A stretch of 64,000 bases of DNA, taken from the NCBI GenBank assembly GCA_947462335.1, contig OX381709.1:85808622-85872621 (forward strand), written 5' to 3'. The translations under genes were made by a program, and so were the position numbers. Numbering within the stretch: the stretch's first letter is position 1; every line of letters starts with the position of its first letter. Of the stretch, positions 40,613 to 49,223 are shown piece by piece. The notes beneath the pieces are model-generated. The model searched no databases and was not told where the DNA came from. It saw only the letters and a list, made by a program, of their open reading frames with translations. The DNA comes from Harmothoe impar (Eukaryota; Annelida; Polychaeta; Phyllodocida; Polynoidae).

Positions 40613-41065
40613 TCACAACAGCATCATCGATAGCTTCTGACTCACGGCCCGGTCGCTCAGCTTTGGGATTTTGCTCATGCGCATGACGCACTTCTTGGGG
40701 TTTCTTGTTCGACATGCTTCAATTAGGAAATGAACGCAATGAGGTCCACAGGTATCAGCAGAAGTGTCTTGTAGTTGAATGCGGTTTCTTTGCCACTTGA
40801 ACGGAGCAGAGCGTTCCACGAAAGACAAGAACTCCGCACTCAGCGGCGGTAAGCCGAAGGAATCAAAGTAGTACACTTCACCCGTGCTCGACACGTAAAA
40901 CGCCACCCAATGCTGACCTGGTAAATGTTGCGGATCTGTGTTGCTCACGAAACAAGTGTCTTTGATAGGGTGCTTCGGAATAGTGTCACAAGAGAAAACG
41001 CCCAGGAAACGATGTTTTGTGTGAACGTTTTCCTTCAACACTCTGCTTATTTCAAGCGTGTTCAT
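40613..41065 (-). CDS. PRO: Adenovirus-type cysteine protease (PRO)
   Basis: 150 aa from the ATG at 41,065, 30 bp after the capsid stop; the longer upstream frame overlaps the capsid gene and lacks family features. The catalytic set is visible: His52 in GQHWVAF, Asp68 in YYFDSFG, Gln99 for the oxyanion hole and Cys106 in DTCGPHCVHFL. This is the Ulp1-like maturation protease shared by adenoviruses, virophages and Polintons, expected to cut capsid precursors. Length is in the range of Polinton proteases. Intact. Confidence 0.9.
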   Translation of the reverse strand: MNTLEISRVLKENVHTKHRFLGVFSCDTIPKHPIKDTCFVSNTDPQHLPGQHWVAFYVSSTGEVYYFDSFGLPPLSAEFLSFVERSAPFKWQRNRIQLQDTSADTCGPHCVHFLIEACRTRNPKKCVMRMSKIPKLSDRAVSQKLSMMLL

Positions 41066-41094
41066 ACGATACGCCAAGTACCGCCGTCTTGTCT

Positions 41095-42402
41095 TCAGTT
41101 CATGTGGTAGTCGGTGATGGGGTGTCGATCTCGGGTCAGCTCGACGACGTTGTCGTACACCAAGTAGAGTAGCACCGTTGTTGTCGCTTGTAGCGCCGAG
41201 CGGAAACTGACTTCCACCCTCAGCTGACCCGCTCTTATAAGGTTCACGCGACACCCGTCGTGCGATCTGTCTGGGGTTAAGTCGAGGGGGAACACCGTGT
41301 AACCGTTCAGGAATTGATCGTATGAAATACCGCAGGAGCGCGCGCCCTCGTACATCCCCGTTTCCGTGTGTAGCGCCAAGTACTCTCTCACGGCCGCTTT
41401 GGTCTTAAAGTCGGGCACGTAGGCGTCGTTCGGCACTTTCTGATCGTTCACTATCACTTGAAGCGAGCTGATGTCGTAATGCTTCATCTCGAACGGGTTC
41501 TTGGTGTAGCTACCGTTGAAGGCGTCGTGGTCCAGGAAGCAAATCATCATCGACTTGGGAAGCTGGCCTGTGTTGGAGTGCGTGTAGCTGTGATCTCTGT
41601 TACCTTGAGGGATGGCGTACGTCGTCACCTCCACTCTGTTCACCGGGTAGTCGAAGGGCCCGTGTTCTATCACCGCTCTCTCGTGCGTTTCCGCTACAGC
41701 GTCCGCCACCAGCACGCGTCGCACGTAGAGCTTTGCTTTGTAGATCTTCAAGCTGTAGCCTCCGTCAGCGGCGCACATCAGATAGAAAGAGGGCGCCGCC
41801 TGTTTCAGAGTGAGATTGATTTCTGTCTCTCCAACGATGAGCTTCGGTTGATGAGCCAGGTCAAAGTGCAGTCGCGCCATCAGCGAAAAGCGCTTGTTGG
41901 AGATTAGCTTCTTGCGCGCTTTGTACCCCGCATTCGCGTCAGTCAACGTGTCAAACTGACCGGGCGTATCTTCATGACACCCCTGGGCGCTCATGACGCC
42001 GTCCTTCACGTCTTTGTTGTAGTTGAGTAACCCTTCCAAGTAAGCTCGGTAAGGGTAGGTCTCGGTGTTGCCAGACACTTTGAAACCGCCGATGGAGACT
42101 TGGACGTCTTTGAAGAGCGAGTGAGCCAAGTTGTTCACCGGAGCTACCGCGTCGGTGTCCTCGATCGCCGCTCCGTTCGCTTTCAGCACTTGACATTCCA
42201 GATGAAGGTAATTCTCGTTCAGGTCTGTGTACTCTTGCGACTTGTTGATGGTGAAATTTATGTTACCTCCATCCTCTAAAGAGTTTTTTGTTTCTATCCC
42301 CAGGAAAGACGACTTTAAGATAGTAGTCTGAGTCGGCGCTACGGTGTGCAGGTCGAGCTCAGAGAGCGCGCACTCGTTACTGCTCTCGTGTACGTAAGCC
42401 AT
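41095..42402 (-). CDS. MCP: Major capsid protein, double jelly-roll
   Basis: 435 aa. Sequence and context match Polinton major capsid proteins: N-terminal beta-rich part with INFTINKSQEYTDL, VNNLAHSLFKDVQVSIGG (a typical Polinton/virophage-like capsid stretch) and TYPYRAYLEGLL; second half with PFEMKHYDISSLQV and YDQFLNGYTVFPLDLTPD near the C-terminus. Predicted to form the capsid hexamers. A TATA box lies upstream (42,457-42,464). The frame is intact. Confidence 0.88.
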   Translation of the reverse strand: MAYVHESSNECALSELDLHTVAPTQTTILKSSFLGIETKNSLEDGGNINFTINKSQEYTDLNENYLHLECQVLKANGAAIEDTDAVAPVNNLAHSLFKDVQVSIGGFKVSGNTETYPYRAYLEGLLNYNKDVKDGVMSAQGCHEDTPGQFDTLTDANAGYKARKKLISNKRFSLMARLHFDLAHQPKLIVGETEINLTLKQAAPSFYLMCAADGGYSLKIYKAKLYVRRVLVADAVAETHERAVIEHGPFDYPVNRVEVTTYAIPQGNRDHSYTHSNTGQLPKSMMICFLDHDAFNGSYTKNPFEMKHYDISSLQVIVNDQKVPNDAYVPDFKTKAAVREYLALHTETGMYEGARSCGISYDQFLNGYTVFPLDLTPDRSHDGCRVNLIRAGQLRVEVSFRSALQATTTVLLYLVYDNVVELTRDRHPITDYHMN

Positions 42403-42456
42403 TGTGTTCTCTCTTCACGCGGCCGACAGACTGACGCCGGCCGCCTCCAGTCTTTT

Positions 42457-42464
42457 TATTTATA
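42457..42464 (-). promoter_or_regulatory. TATA box of the major capsid gene
   Basis: Minus strand TATAAATA, 55-62 bp before the capsid ATG, consistent with a start site about 30 bp downstream and a short leader. Confidence 0.6.
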
Positions 42465-42481
42465 CCTGAACGCCTAGGCGC

Positions 42482-42906
42482 TTACCGGTCGAATACATCC
42501 CCTCTACGTCTCTTGCAAGAGCCACCGCCCGTCTGAGGAGAATGCCGGCGACGTTTCGACCCTTTCTTAGACGCGACAGTCGTCTTTCCTCCCGAGAACG
42601 CCGTACTCGCCAGTCTCTTCAGAGCGCCTGCGCCTCGGTCTTTCACGCCGTCTTTAAAGTCCGACCCGCCAGCACATCTTTAGCTACGCCCACACCGGCG
42701 CGGAGCAGCGTTTTTCCCACCGACTTCAATAGCGGGGTAGCCGAGCGCATCAGACCTAACAGAGCGCCGCCCAAACCGTGCCCGCTCTGGAAAGAGCGCC
42801 CGCTGTACACGTTGATGCCGTTGCCCAGCTGCGCGTTGTAGTAATCGCTGTACCCTCTGCCGACGGTGCGCCTGGGTGGAAAGTACGGAACGCGTTGACG
42901 CATCAT
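42482..42906 (-). pseudogene. Small Gly-rich virion protein gene with a one-base frame change
   Basis: The first part (42,906-42,643, 87 codons) reads NAQLGNGINVYSG, FQSGHGLGGALLGLMRSATPLLKSVGK: the pattern of a small Polinton/adintovirus protein that recalls adenovirus core or minor proteins. Normal family members continue with a basic tail. Here that tail is present in another frame from about 42,655 to a TAA at 42,482-42,484 (KRLAST, SKRRRHS, then KRRRGDVFD at the end). So a single-base indel in the TTTAAAGACGG region, or a programmed shift, separates the two parts. Everything else in the element looks intact. Confidence 0.7.
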
Positions 42907-42917
42907 TTTTCTCTCTT

Positions 42918-44006
42918 TCAGCGCTCAATAGGTCTCAGATGAAGTGTCACGGTCACCTCGCCTCTACCGAATGGGATGGAATGACCGGATCGGTCTCTTA
43001 AATAGATGCCGACCTCGGTAAACCTCTTGGATTTCAAGGGGAAATAATCCAAATGGGGAAAACTGATAGCTTGCACGCCACCTCGACGCTTTCCGCCTCT
43101 GTCCACCGCGACGCAGCGCAACAGCGGCACTTGCATGTCGCCCACACGTCTCTCCTGGATCATGTCGGTGTATATGTACACAGAGTGCACGTCCCCGTAA
43201 ACATCCATCGAGTAGGCGCCGGTAGTCGGCGACGCGAAACACGTCTTCTCTCCGAAGCCTAGAACGCATGCGAGATGCTGAGTCAGCAGGACAGCGCAGT
43301 GTCTCGGCGGTTTGATGGTGACGCGTTTCGTGTTGGCGTCGTACGATAAGATCCGCATCGGTTTGAGCAAGAAGCTGGAGCCCTCTAGTCTGTCATCTCG
43401 CATCGTCTCACTCAAGCGCTCGACTAGGGTGTGGTTGCTTCCGGTGAAAATAGGAGGTATCTGGAATATGTTTGGCATGAAACTGCGCACTCCCATGTCT
43501 TTCTCCATCTCTTCGATCATCTGTCTTGCTTGATCGCTGATCGCCTTCTTCTTCACCGCCGGGGACAAGAACTGCTTGTATATGGCATTCGTCTGTCTCA
43601 AGTCGACCTCTCTCTTGAACCTTTTTGTTTCCGGTTTCAATCGCTGCTCTTCCGACGTGTCTGATATCTCTTCCACCGTTACATAGCTCGCTTCCTTCCA
43701 GCTCAGCGGGTATTTTGAGCTGAACGTCAGCTTGCTCAGACCGTTCGCGTTTTTCATTCCCCTCCAGTCTACCTGTGGTTTTCTTCCTTCGGCGAATTTA
43801 GTTTCTTTTAAAACGTTGATCGCCTCCTCTAGCGAACCCTTGGTGCGCAGAGGAACAACGATGATCAAGTCGTCGTCGTGCACGTTAGTCCATTCTGTAG
43901 GGAGGATGATCTCAGTCAGAGCCGCTTCGTACGCTTCGGGCAGAAGGAGCGGCGAGTCGAAGTGAGTTCGGAAAGACGTCAAGCTGTTGTCAGGATAATA
44001 CTCCAT
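42918..44006 (-). CDS. Minor capsid (penton-type) protein
   Basis: 362 aa from the ATG at 44,006, which overlaps the integrase stop as TAATG; the longer upstream frame is not needed. N-terminus YYPDNSLTSFRTHFDSP and LPEAYEAALTEI, and C-terminal AVLLTQHLACVLGFG, YIYTDMIQ, LLRCVAVD and FGRGEVTVTLHLRP are typical of the Polinton minor capsid protein (single jelly-roll predicted). It should form vertices together with the major capsid. Intact. Confidence 0.8.
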   Translation of the reverse strand: MEYYPDNSLTSFRTHFDSPLLLPEAYEAALTEIILPTEWTNVHDDDLIIVVPLRTKGSLEEAINVLKETKFAEGRKPQVDWRGMKNANGLSKLTFSSKYPLSWKEASYVTVEEISDTSEEQRLKPETKRFKREVDLRQTNAIYKQFLSPAVKKKAISDQARQMIEEMEKDMGVRSFMPNIFQIPPIFTGSNHTLVERLSETMRDDRLEGSSFLLKPMRILSYDANTKRVTIKPPRHCAVLLTQHLACVLGFGEKTCFASPTTGAYSMDVYGDVHSVYIYTDMIQERRVGDMQVPLLRCVAVDRGGKRRGGVQAISFPHLDYFPLKSKRFTEVGIYLRDRSGHSIPFGRGEVTVTLHLRPIER

Positions 44007-45142
44007 TACGTTATTTTTTTGACGGGGATCCACTCGTTGAACTTTTCGTCGTAACCTAACCAACGTACGAAAGCTAACTCTTTACCGTCGACGGTCTTGC
44101 GGCGCAACACCTCGTCTATCAGGTAGTTGTTGTCGTAACGACTCTTGTACACCTTCTGAACCTCTTCCGGGTAGAAGACGCCTTTTATCTCCTCGCCCTT
44201 GTCGTCTTTCAGCTCGAACCCTCTGCTTCCCAACGTCTTAGCAACGTCGACCACTTCCTCGCGCCAGTTTCCCTCGTACCCTTTGTCGAAGGCGCCTTTA
44301 GTTCTCAACATCCTCACTCTGTCACCCGGAGTGATGATGTCGACGGCGGACGTCTTTGTTTTTTTCTTCTTTTTCCATATTTCGTCGATTTGTTTGTTAG
44401 TTGGGAGATCTTGTCGGTAGAAAACTGTTTCGCTGTTTTCCGAGCTGACTTGAGCCGGCGCCATTTTCAACGTCTTGTGGTGAGTGCGATTGTAAGAAGA
44501 CACTACATGGTGCAGTACGTCTACGTAGCGATACGTGCGCTTGTGTGTGAAATAACGCCACAGCTTCTCCTTCAGACTGCGGTTCAAGCGCTCCACTAGA
44601 CTAGCTTTGATGTCGTCGTTCTCGCCAGTGAAGAACTCTATGCCCTCGCTCTTCAAGTGATCTTGAAAGATCTTGTTCAAAAACTCTTTCCCCTTGTCTG
44701 TCTGAACAGTGCGCGGTCGTCTCTCGCCATTGCCTGTCATCTCTCGGAAGGCCTCGGTGACATCAGCGCCGCTCTTGGATTTAATGGGAACGGCCCACGC
44801 GTACCTAGAGTAAACGTCGATCGCCGTCACCACGTACCGGAAGCGGTCATTGTGAGACGCCAAAGCTTGCATGTCCATCAGATCTATCTGCCACTGCTGA
44901 TCGATTGCGCCGGTTATAGTCTTGTTCCTTGCGAATTTTCTCCGAATGGGTTTATGTTTAGTGTAGGCGTCCAGCGACACTAAAGCATCTCGGATGACGG
45001 CCGGGTTTAGGTGGCGAAAATGATGTTTCTGGAGTTTAGTCACGCTAGTGAAACTGGAGGGCGCTTTGACGTCGGTATATCTAGCTACTACGCGCTTCTT
45101 TTCTTTTTCCTTTTTGGTCAGTCTCTTCACTGGTTTGCCCAT
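44006..45142 (-). CDS. INT: Retroviral-type integrase with C-terminal chromodomain (INT)
   Basis: 378 aa. DDE core: Asp87 in WQIDLMD, Asp149 in VQTDKGKEF, Glu184 in SLVERLNRSLKEKL (34 residues between the last two), with WAVPIKSKS and YNRTHHKTL between and after. The C-terminus from about 330 has the chromodomain pattern YLIDEVLRRK, FVRWLGYDEKFNEWIPV, which in relatives binds methylated histone tails and can guide integration. The start overlaps the end of the upstream gene by 16 bp. All catalytic residues are present, so this element could mobilise itself and related copies. Confidence 0.92.
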   Translation of the reverse strand: MGKPVKRLTKKEKEKKRVVARYTDVKAPSSFTSVTKLQKHHFRHLNPAVIRDALVSLDAYTKHKPIRRKFARNKTITGAIDQQWQIDLMDMQALASHNDRFRYVVTAIDVYSRYAWAVPIKSKSGADVTEAFREMTGNGERRPRTVQTDKGKEFLNKIFQDHLKSEGIEFFTGENDDIKASLVERLNRSLKEKLWRYFTHKRTYRYVDVLHHVVSSYNRTHHKTLKMAPAQVSSENSETVFYRQDLPTNKQIDEIWKKKKKTKTSAVDIITPGDRVRMLRTKGAFDKGYEGNWREEVVDVAKTLGSRGFELKDDKGEEIKGVFYPEEVQKVYKSRYDNNYLIDEVLRRKTVDGKELAFVRWLGYDEKFNEWIPVKKIT

Positions 45143-46215
45143 GGTGGGCCTGTTGAGGGCGTGAACGACGACCTCGCCGCTAGGCGGTTGCGCCCTTTCC
45201 TTTTCTTACTCGCCACGCTCCTATAGGAAGTCGGAGTTTGGAAAAGTTCACTGTCCTCCTCGTCGTCAGAGGATGGATCGTCCACCTGGAGAGAAGAGTC
45301 TGCTGCTGCTACTGCTGCTGCTGCTGCTGCTTCTCCTTCTTCCGAGTGGAAGCTCGGTCGTTTCCGACCTCTGTCAGCGAGCCGTGTGTCTAAGCTTTGG
45401 CCAGGTCCGCTCGCTTTATACAGATGGTTTCCGATCAAGGAGTCTGTGGGAACTGCTTCGCGCAGCGCTTTCGTGAACGGAGAGTAGCCCGCCGGTCTGG
45501 GCGCCGTCTTCCTGAACCTGGCGGCGTCGTTCAGTAAGTCCACTATGTTGATGCGATGCTCAGGTGGTATTCTCCGACCCGACATCTCGCGCACCGCACC
45601 GTCCTCGTTCCACTTGATCACACCGGATTTCTCCAATTGTTTGTACAGCGCCACGGTCCGGGTGCGATTCCTCTTGGGAACTTGGTTCGCCAACCGCTCA
45701 AGTAGGGACGCGCTGGCCTCTTCAGCAGACTGACGGAGGTGAGCCGGGGGCGAAGAAGAGTAGGACGAAGAGATGTTGCTGTTGTGGGGATTCGCGAGAA
45801 AAAATTGCAATCTATTCAACAACCTTCGGTATTTCAACATTTTCTCGCGCGATTCCAAAGTGGGATCGTTCAACACTAAGTCCAAGTCCCTGTAGATAAA
45901 CTGTAGCACCTGGTGCAAGGCCGCGTCGGGATGAAGGGACTGTTCTGCCTGCTTGTGGTAATAGGCCATGTCGGCAGGTAGGCGGGCGGCGGTGGCAGGA
46001 GCGGAACTCTCGTTCTTTTCAGTGCGCTCATCAGGAAGAGGAGGAAGGTTTGGAGCAGTAGAAGTACTAGCAGCAGCGACTGCAGTAGTAGCAGCGCTAG
46101 TAGTAGCAGCAGCGGGCACATGATGAAGTAGACCTGCTCGTGATGATTTGTAGAGCGTCTCAGGATCCACGAGCGCTAAGCGTTTGTAGTGTTGTTGCTG
46201 CTCTGAGTCCGTCAT
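45127..46215 (-). CDS. Polinton protein of unknown function (PX-like position)
   Basis: 362 aa from the ATG at 46,215 (MTDSEQQQHYKRL). The frame extends to 46,299, but a TATA box at 46,314-46,321 places the RNA start near 46,290, favouring the inner ATG. Visible: Ala/Thr-rich N-terminal third, helical middle (LHQVLQFIYRDLDLVL, MLKYRRLLNRLQFFL), a segment RTRTVALYKQLEKSGVIKWN, RRIPPEHRINIVDLL, then an Ala run, an acidic block (DDPSSDDEEDSELF) and a basic tail. No enzyme motif. By position it may correspond to the PX-type protein of Polintons. Confidence 0.65.
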   Translation of the reverse strand: MTDSEQQQHYKRLALVDPETLYKSSRAGLLHHVPAAATTSAATTAVAAASTSTAPNLPPLPDERTEKNESSAPATAARLPADMAYYHKQAEQSLHPDAALHQVLQFIYRDLDLVLNDPTLESREKMLKYRRLLNRLQFFLANPHNSNISSSYSSSPPAHLRQSAEEASASLLERLANQVPKRNRTRTVALYKQLEKSGVIKWNEDGAVREMSGRRIPPEHRINIVDLLNDAARFRKTAPRPAGYSPFTKALREAVPTDSLIGNHLYKASGPGQSLDTRLADRGRKRPSFHSEEGEAAAAAAVAAADSSLQVDDPSSDDEEDSELFQTPTSYRSVASKKRKGRNRLAARSSFTPSTGPPWANQ

Positions 46216-46295
46216 GGGGACGACGGTGGCAATGACGCTGGTGGTGGCGGTAGTGGTGGTGGTGCTGTCGGCGAGTAGGTGTTGAATGAGGTGTC

Positions 46296-46628
46296 TCATA
46301 TACGGAGAATGCTCTTTATAAGCGGTAAGGCCATCCCTATGAGAGCCGGAATGAGGAAACCTCCCTCTTGTACCAAGACGCGTCTCTTTTTTTTGATGGG
46401 CGTAGATTTTTTGCCGACCTCCCTCAACACGTCAGCCGATTCTCGAAGCTTGTCCAGTTGTTTGTCGCTGAGCGGGATGTTCCCTACCAGTAAATTGTGA
46501 CAGATCTCACTCAACGCTGCGATCAGATCGTCGCTTCCAGAGTCTGTTAGATGCGAGCAGTCCTTTGGCGAGCACTTAGCTAAGTGCTTGAGAGTACCAA
46601 AGTGTCTTTCGAGTAGATGAGAAGACAT
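46296..46628 (-). CDS. Small Polinton protein with hydrophobic C-terminus
   Basis: 110 aa. N-terminal Cys/His part (RHFGTLKHLAKCSPKDC), middle LSDKQLDKLRESADVLREV, basic KKKRRVLVQEGG, and a final hydrophobic FLIPALIGMALPLIKSIL. The KQL.KLR..A..LR and VQ.GGFL pattern recurs in Polinton/adintovirus small proteins, thought to be virion components. It follows the ATPase gene by 5 bp. Confidence 0.7.
   Translation of the reverse strand: MSSHLLERHFGTLKHLAKCSPKDCSHLTDSGSDDLIAALSEICHNLLVGNIPLSDKQLDKLRESADVLREVGKKSTPIKKKRRVLVQEGGFLIPALIGMALPLIKSILRI
46314..46321 (-). promoter_or_regulatory. TATA box upstream of the 362-aa unknown gene
   Basis: Minus strand TTATAAAG; decides for the inner start codon of the downstream gene. 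Confidence 0.5.
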
Positions 46629-46633
46629 TTTTG

Positions 46634-47353
46634 CTACTGCTTTCTCTTGTTCTTTTTTTTGTCTAGCGGTACGAACACTAGCTGAGAGTGTATGGACGTC
46701 AAAGAGGAGCGTATTCTCAGATCGTCAGGTGTTGACTGCTTGAAGTCCAGAAGGAGGTATGAGTGAGGTCGCTTGAGTTCATGGGTAAATATACTAGAGA
46801 GGGCCGCCGCGTTGGACGGAAACACCTGGCGAGACAGACTAGCTATTTGCCCCATGTCGCGCGGGTTCTTGAAAACGATCATGTAGTGAGCGTTCAGACT
46901 CATAGTTTGAAAGTCGGGTGATTTCTGGAATAGGTTCTGAGTGATGTATATGACGCTCACGTTCCAGTGATGCGAGTATTTAGTAAAGATGTCGGCTACC
47001 ACTTGCTGATTGGAACTGCTCATCAGATCGTCCAATATCAGTAGAGTGTGGGGTCGTAAGGCGTCTTCTGCTACTTCCACGTCTCCCGCTATAGTCTCTT
47101 TGCTAGGAAGACCTTCTCTGAATTCCACACCGTACTGATTTTGCATTTTTTCAAACAGAGGTTGCCACTCGCCGTAATGGTAAAAAGTCTTTTCCACCGG
47201 CGGCGTGACCAAATTGTTCACGTCGCTCAGAAATTGATCCACCAAGCGCGATTTTCCACAACCCGACGGACCGCTAATGATACAACTAAAGGGTCCTTGT
47301 AGTCGAGCGTCGAAATGAATTTCTGTGAAAAGTTTGCTTCTACTGCTCGACAT
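46634..47353 (-). CDS. ATP: Genome-packaging ATPase, FtsK/HerA type (ATP)
   Basis: 239 aa from the ATG at 47,353; an upstream ATG at 47,422 adds 23 residues with a Lys run and is less likely. Walker A GPSGCGKS (28-35), Walker B LLILDD (104-109), and the sensor-like VIYITQNLF. This is the A32-like packaging ATPase common to Polintons, virophages and large DNA viruses. Intact. Confidence 0.9.
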   Translation of the reverse strand: MSSSRSKLFTEIHFDARLQGPFSCIISGPSGCGKSRLVDQFLSDVNNLVTPPVEKTFYHYGEWQPLFEKMQNQYGVEFREGLPSKETIAGDVEVAEDALRPHTLLILDDLMSSSNQQVVADIFTKYSHHWNVSVIYITQNLFQKSPDFQTMSLNAHYMIVFKNPRDMGQIASLSRQVFPSNAAALSSIFTHELKRPHSYLLLDFKQSTPDDLRIRSSLTSIHSQLVFVPLDKKKNKRKQ

Positions 47354-47575
47354 TTTTTTTTTTTTTTTTTCAGCACGCGTGAGAGAGCGGTTGTGTGTCT
47401 GACTGTCTGCTGTGTTTCTCACTCGAACGGTCGGTAGTGAATGGTTGTGGAGAAAAGTCCGTCGACCTTTTTATTGATTCCGGCCGGTGTCACAGTAGCG
47501 GCGGCAGAAGTGTCTTTTTTTTTCTTTTTATTTTTTGCGATAAAATTCTATTTTCACTCAATAGTCATAAATGTT

Positions 47576-47606
47576 TTGTATCAGACTCCAGAGGAGTCTG
47601 ATACAA
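47576..47606. promoter_or_regulatory. Perfect 14-bp hairpin between two Polinton genes
   Basis: TTGTATCAGACTCC-AGA-GGAGTCTGATACAA, a perfect stem with a 3-base loop, located between the unknown 216-aa gene and the ATPase gene. Role unknown. Confidence 0.75.
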
Positions 47607-47633
47607 ATATTTATTTTTTTTTAAAAAAAGAAG

Positions 47634-47726
47634 AGGGAGAGGAGGAGGAGGAGGAGGAGGAGGAGGAGGAGGAGGAGGAGGAGGAGGAGGAGGAGGAGGA
47701 GATTAATTTTTTTTTTTTTTTTTTTT
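47634..47726. repeat. (GAG)n microsatellite and T run
   Basis: About twenty GAG/GGA units followed by TTAA and a run of about 20 T. It produces glutamate or leucine frames without meaning. Confidence 0.9.
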
Positions 47727-47733
47727 TGATCAT

Positions 47734-48384
47734 TTAGGCAAAGCTCGTCGCTTTGCCGCTTTTTTTTCTATTTCTGTGTTGTGACACGATCGTCTCGAAA
47801 AAGCAATAAGGCGTGTGAGCGCGGCGGTGACAAATACATATTGGAGCGTATGGTTTAAAATAGTGCGTCCCTATCTTCTTCAATTCGGCTGCGTTGCAAT
47901 ATGCGGGATAACAAGTGACGACGTCGAAACGTTTAGAGACCGTGTTCACGTCGGCCACAACGCGCGCCCACCGAGTGGGAGCTGCAGTCGCTCCCAAGAA
48001 ACCGATCGGCTTGTCGAATCGTTTCATAGCACTTATTCTCACTTTATAAGAGGAGGCAGGGTGAGGAGAGTAGCGGCGCTCTTTCTTTTCATGAAACGCC
48101 CAACGAGTGGGGGCGCTGAGAGCGGCTGTTATGCAATGGTAGAGTAAATACTGTTCTGAGAAGACGGCTCTCGGCCATGTCGCTACGTTTTCCTTTTCCG
48201 CTCTTGTATAACGACGATGGCGCTCAGCTTTGCATTTCTCGAGAATTCGGTACGCTTCAAGAGATGCGTGAACCTCAACTACGTGACGCTCTCTCCTTTG
48301 AGATAAAAAAATAGCCGGGCAGTTGAGGAGGGCACTTTGTTCGCGCGACCGTCTTTTAGAAACTCGCGCCCTCTGCAGCGCCAT
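47734..48384 (-). CDS. Unknown Polinton protein, Arg-rich, with repeated APTRWA motif
   Basis: 216 aa, first minus-strand gene at the right side. Basic N-terminus (KRRSREQ), WPRAVFSEQYLLYHCITAALSAPTRWAFH, a second GATAAPTRWARVV, and a His/Cys-containing end (ICICHRRAHTPYCFFE). The doubled APTRWA segment is flanked by similar spacing, suggesting an internal duplication. It sits where many Polintons carry accessory genes. No family recognised. A minus-strand TATA box lies 218 bp upstream. Confidence 0.55.
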   Translation of the reverse strand: MALQRARVSKRRSREQSALLNCPAIFLSQRRERHVVEVHASLEAYRILEKCKAERHRRYTRAEKENVATWPRAVFSEQYLLYHCITAALSAPTRWAFHEKKERRYSPHPASSYKVRISAMKRFDKPIGFLGATAAPTRWARVVADVNTVSKRFDVVTCYPAYCNAAELKKIGTHYFKPYAPICICHRRAHTPYCFFETIVSQHRNRKKSGKATSFA

Positions 48385-49161
48385 ATTTCTTTCCTCCGAA
48401 ACAAAAAAGACTGAGTGAAAATAAAAATTTAAAAAAACAAAAAGCTCAAAGAAAAAAAATAAGCAATAAGCAGACTCAGCTCGAAATTCCCTGCTGGCGT
48501 GATGGCGGTGACTGCAGACGGTGGCGGCGGTCGGCTGGCCGGCGGTGGCGGTGTCGGCGGCGATGGTAGAAGGGTGTGTGGAAAGAGAGACGCATCTCAG
48601 TCTTTTATAGGAGCGGCGAGTCTGACATTTTCAGCTGTCGCATGCTGACCTGCTGCTATCATAAGAGAAACAAAAGCCCTAATCACGCTTTTCAGCTGGA
48701 TCCTTCCACCCCGCCAGACATGGATCCAGATGGGAAGGTGGTTTAAAATTAAATCCGTGTACCGACTGTCATACAATAGAGTAATTAGTTGAACGCGTGT
48801 TACCTGTATAAAGGATTAGCGGGTCATGGGCTCAGCGTGTGTATAGATAAACAACTACAGGTAGCGTGAACAAAGCGACCCCCTCCCTTTCTGTCACTCT
48901 GTCTGTGACTAGAGGGTGCGCGTGTGGTAAGCGGCTTAAATCTAAAGAAAAACAAATCACCCTCTCCTGTCGTCAGCAGTCAGCCGGCCGGCGGCTGGAA
49001 AATGCGATTAGAGGGATGATGAGCCGCGTAGTAAGCGACTTAAGGCTGATCTAAAGACCTGCCGTGAGGGGGCAGCTGGCCGGTGGCTTGAAAAAAAGGG
49101 GGGAGTAAGGGTATATAAGGGGGAGTGAAACCGTATTCGGCATCGTCATCATCGTTCACGC

Positions 49162-49196
<35 letters not shown>

Positions 49197-49223
49197 GCAC
49201 CGCGCCTCAATTTGCAGATCCCC
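48385..49223. promoter_or_regulatory. Divergent promoter region of the Polinton
   Basis: Between the minus-strand gene set and the plus-strand frame. TATAAAAG on the minus strand (48,602-48,609) and TATATAAG on the plus strand (49,112-49,119). Two diverged direct repeats of GCGGCTTAAATCTAAAG / GCGACTTAAGGCTGATCTAAAG with CAGCCGGCCGGCGGCTGG / CAGCTGGCCGGTGGCTTG (48,920-49,095) look like duplicated control elements. No DNA polymerase gene is present. Confidence 0.55.

Noticed and set aside
41458..41907. 149-codon plus-strand frame
   Set aside because: Shadow of the major capsid gene.
47441..47737. Frame ending in a long glutamate run
   Set aside because: Product of the GAG microsatellite, antisense to the ATPase leader.
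48385..49223. Degenerate DNA polymerase B remnant in the Polinton
   Set aside because: I looked for polymerase B motifs on both strands and saw none; the region is too short and rich in promoter-like repeats.
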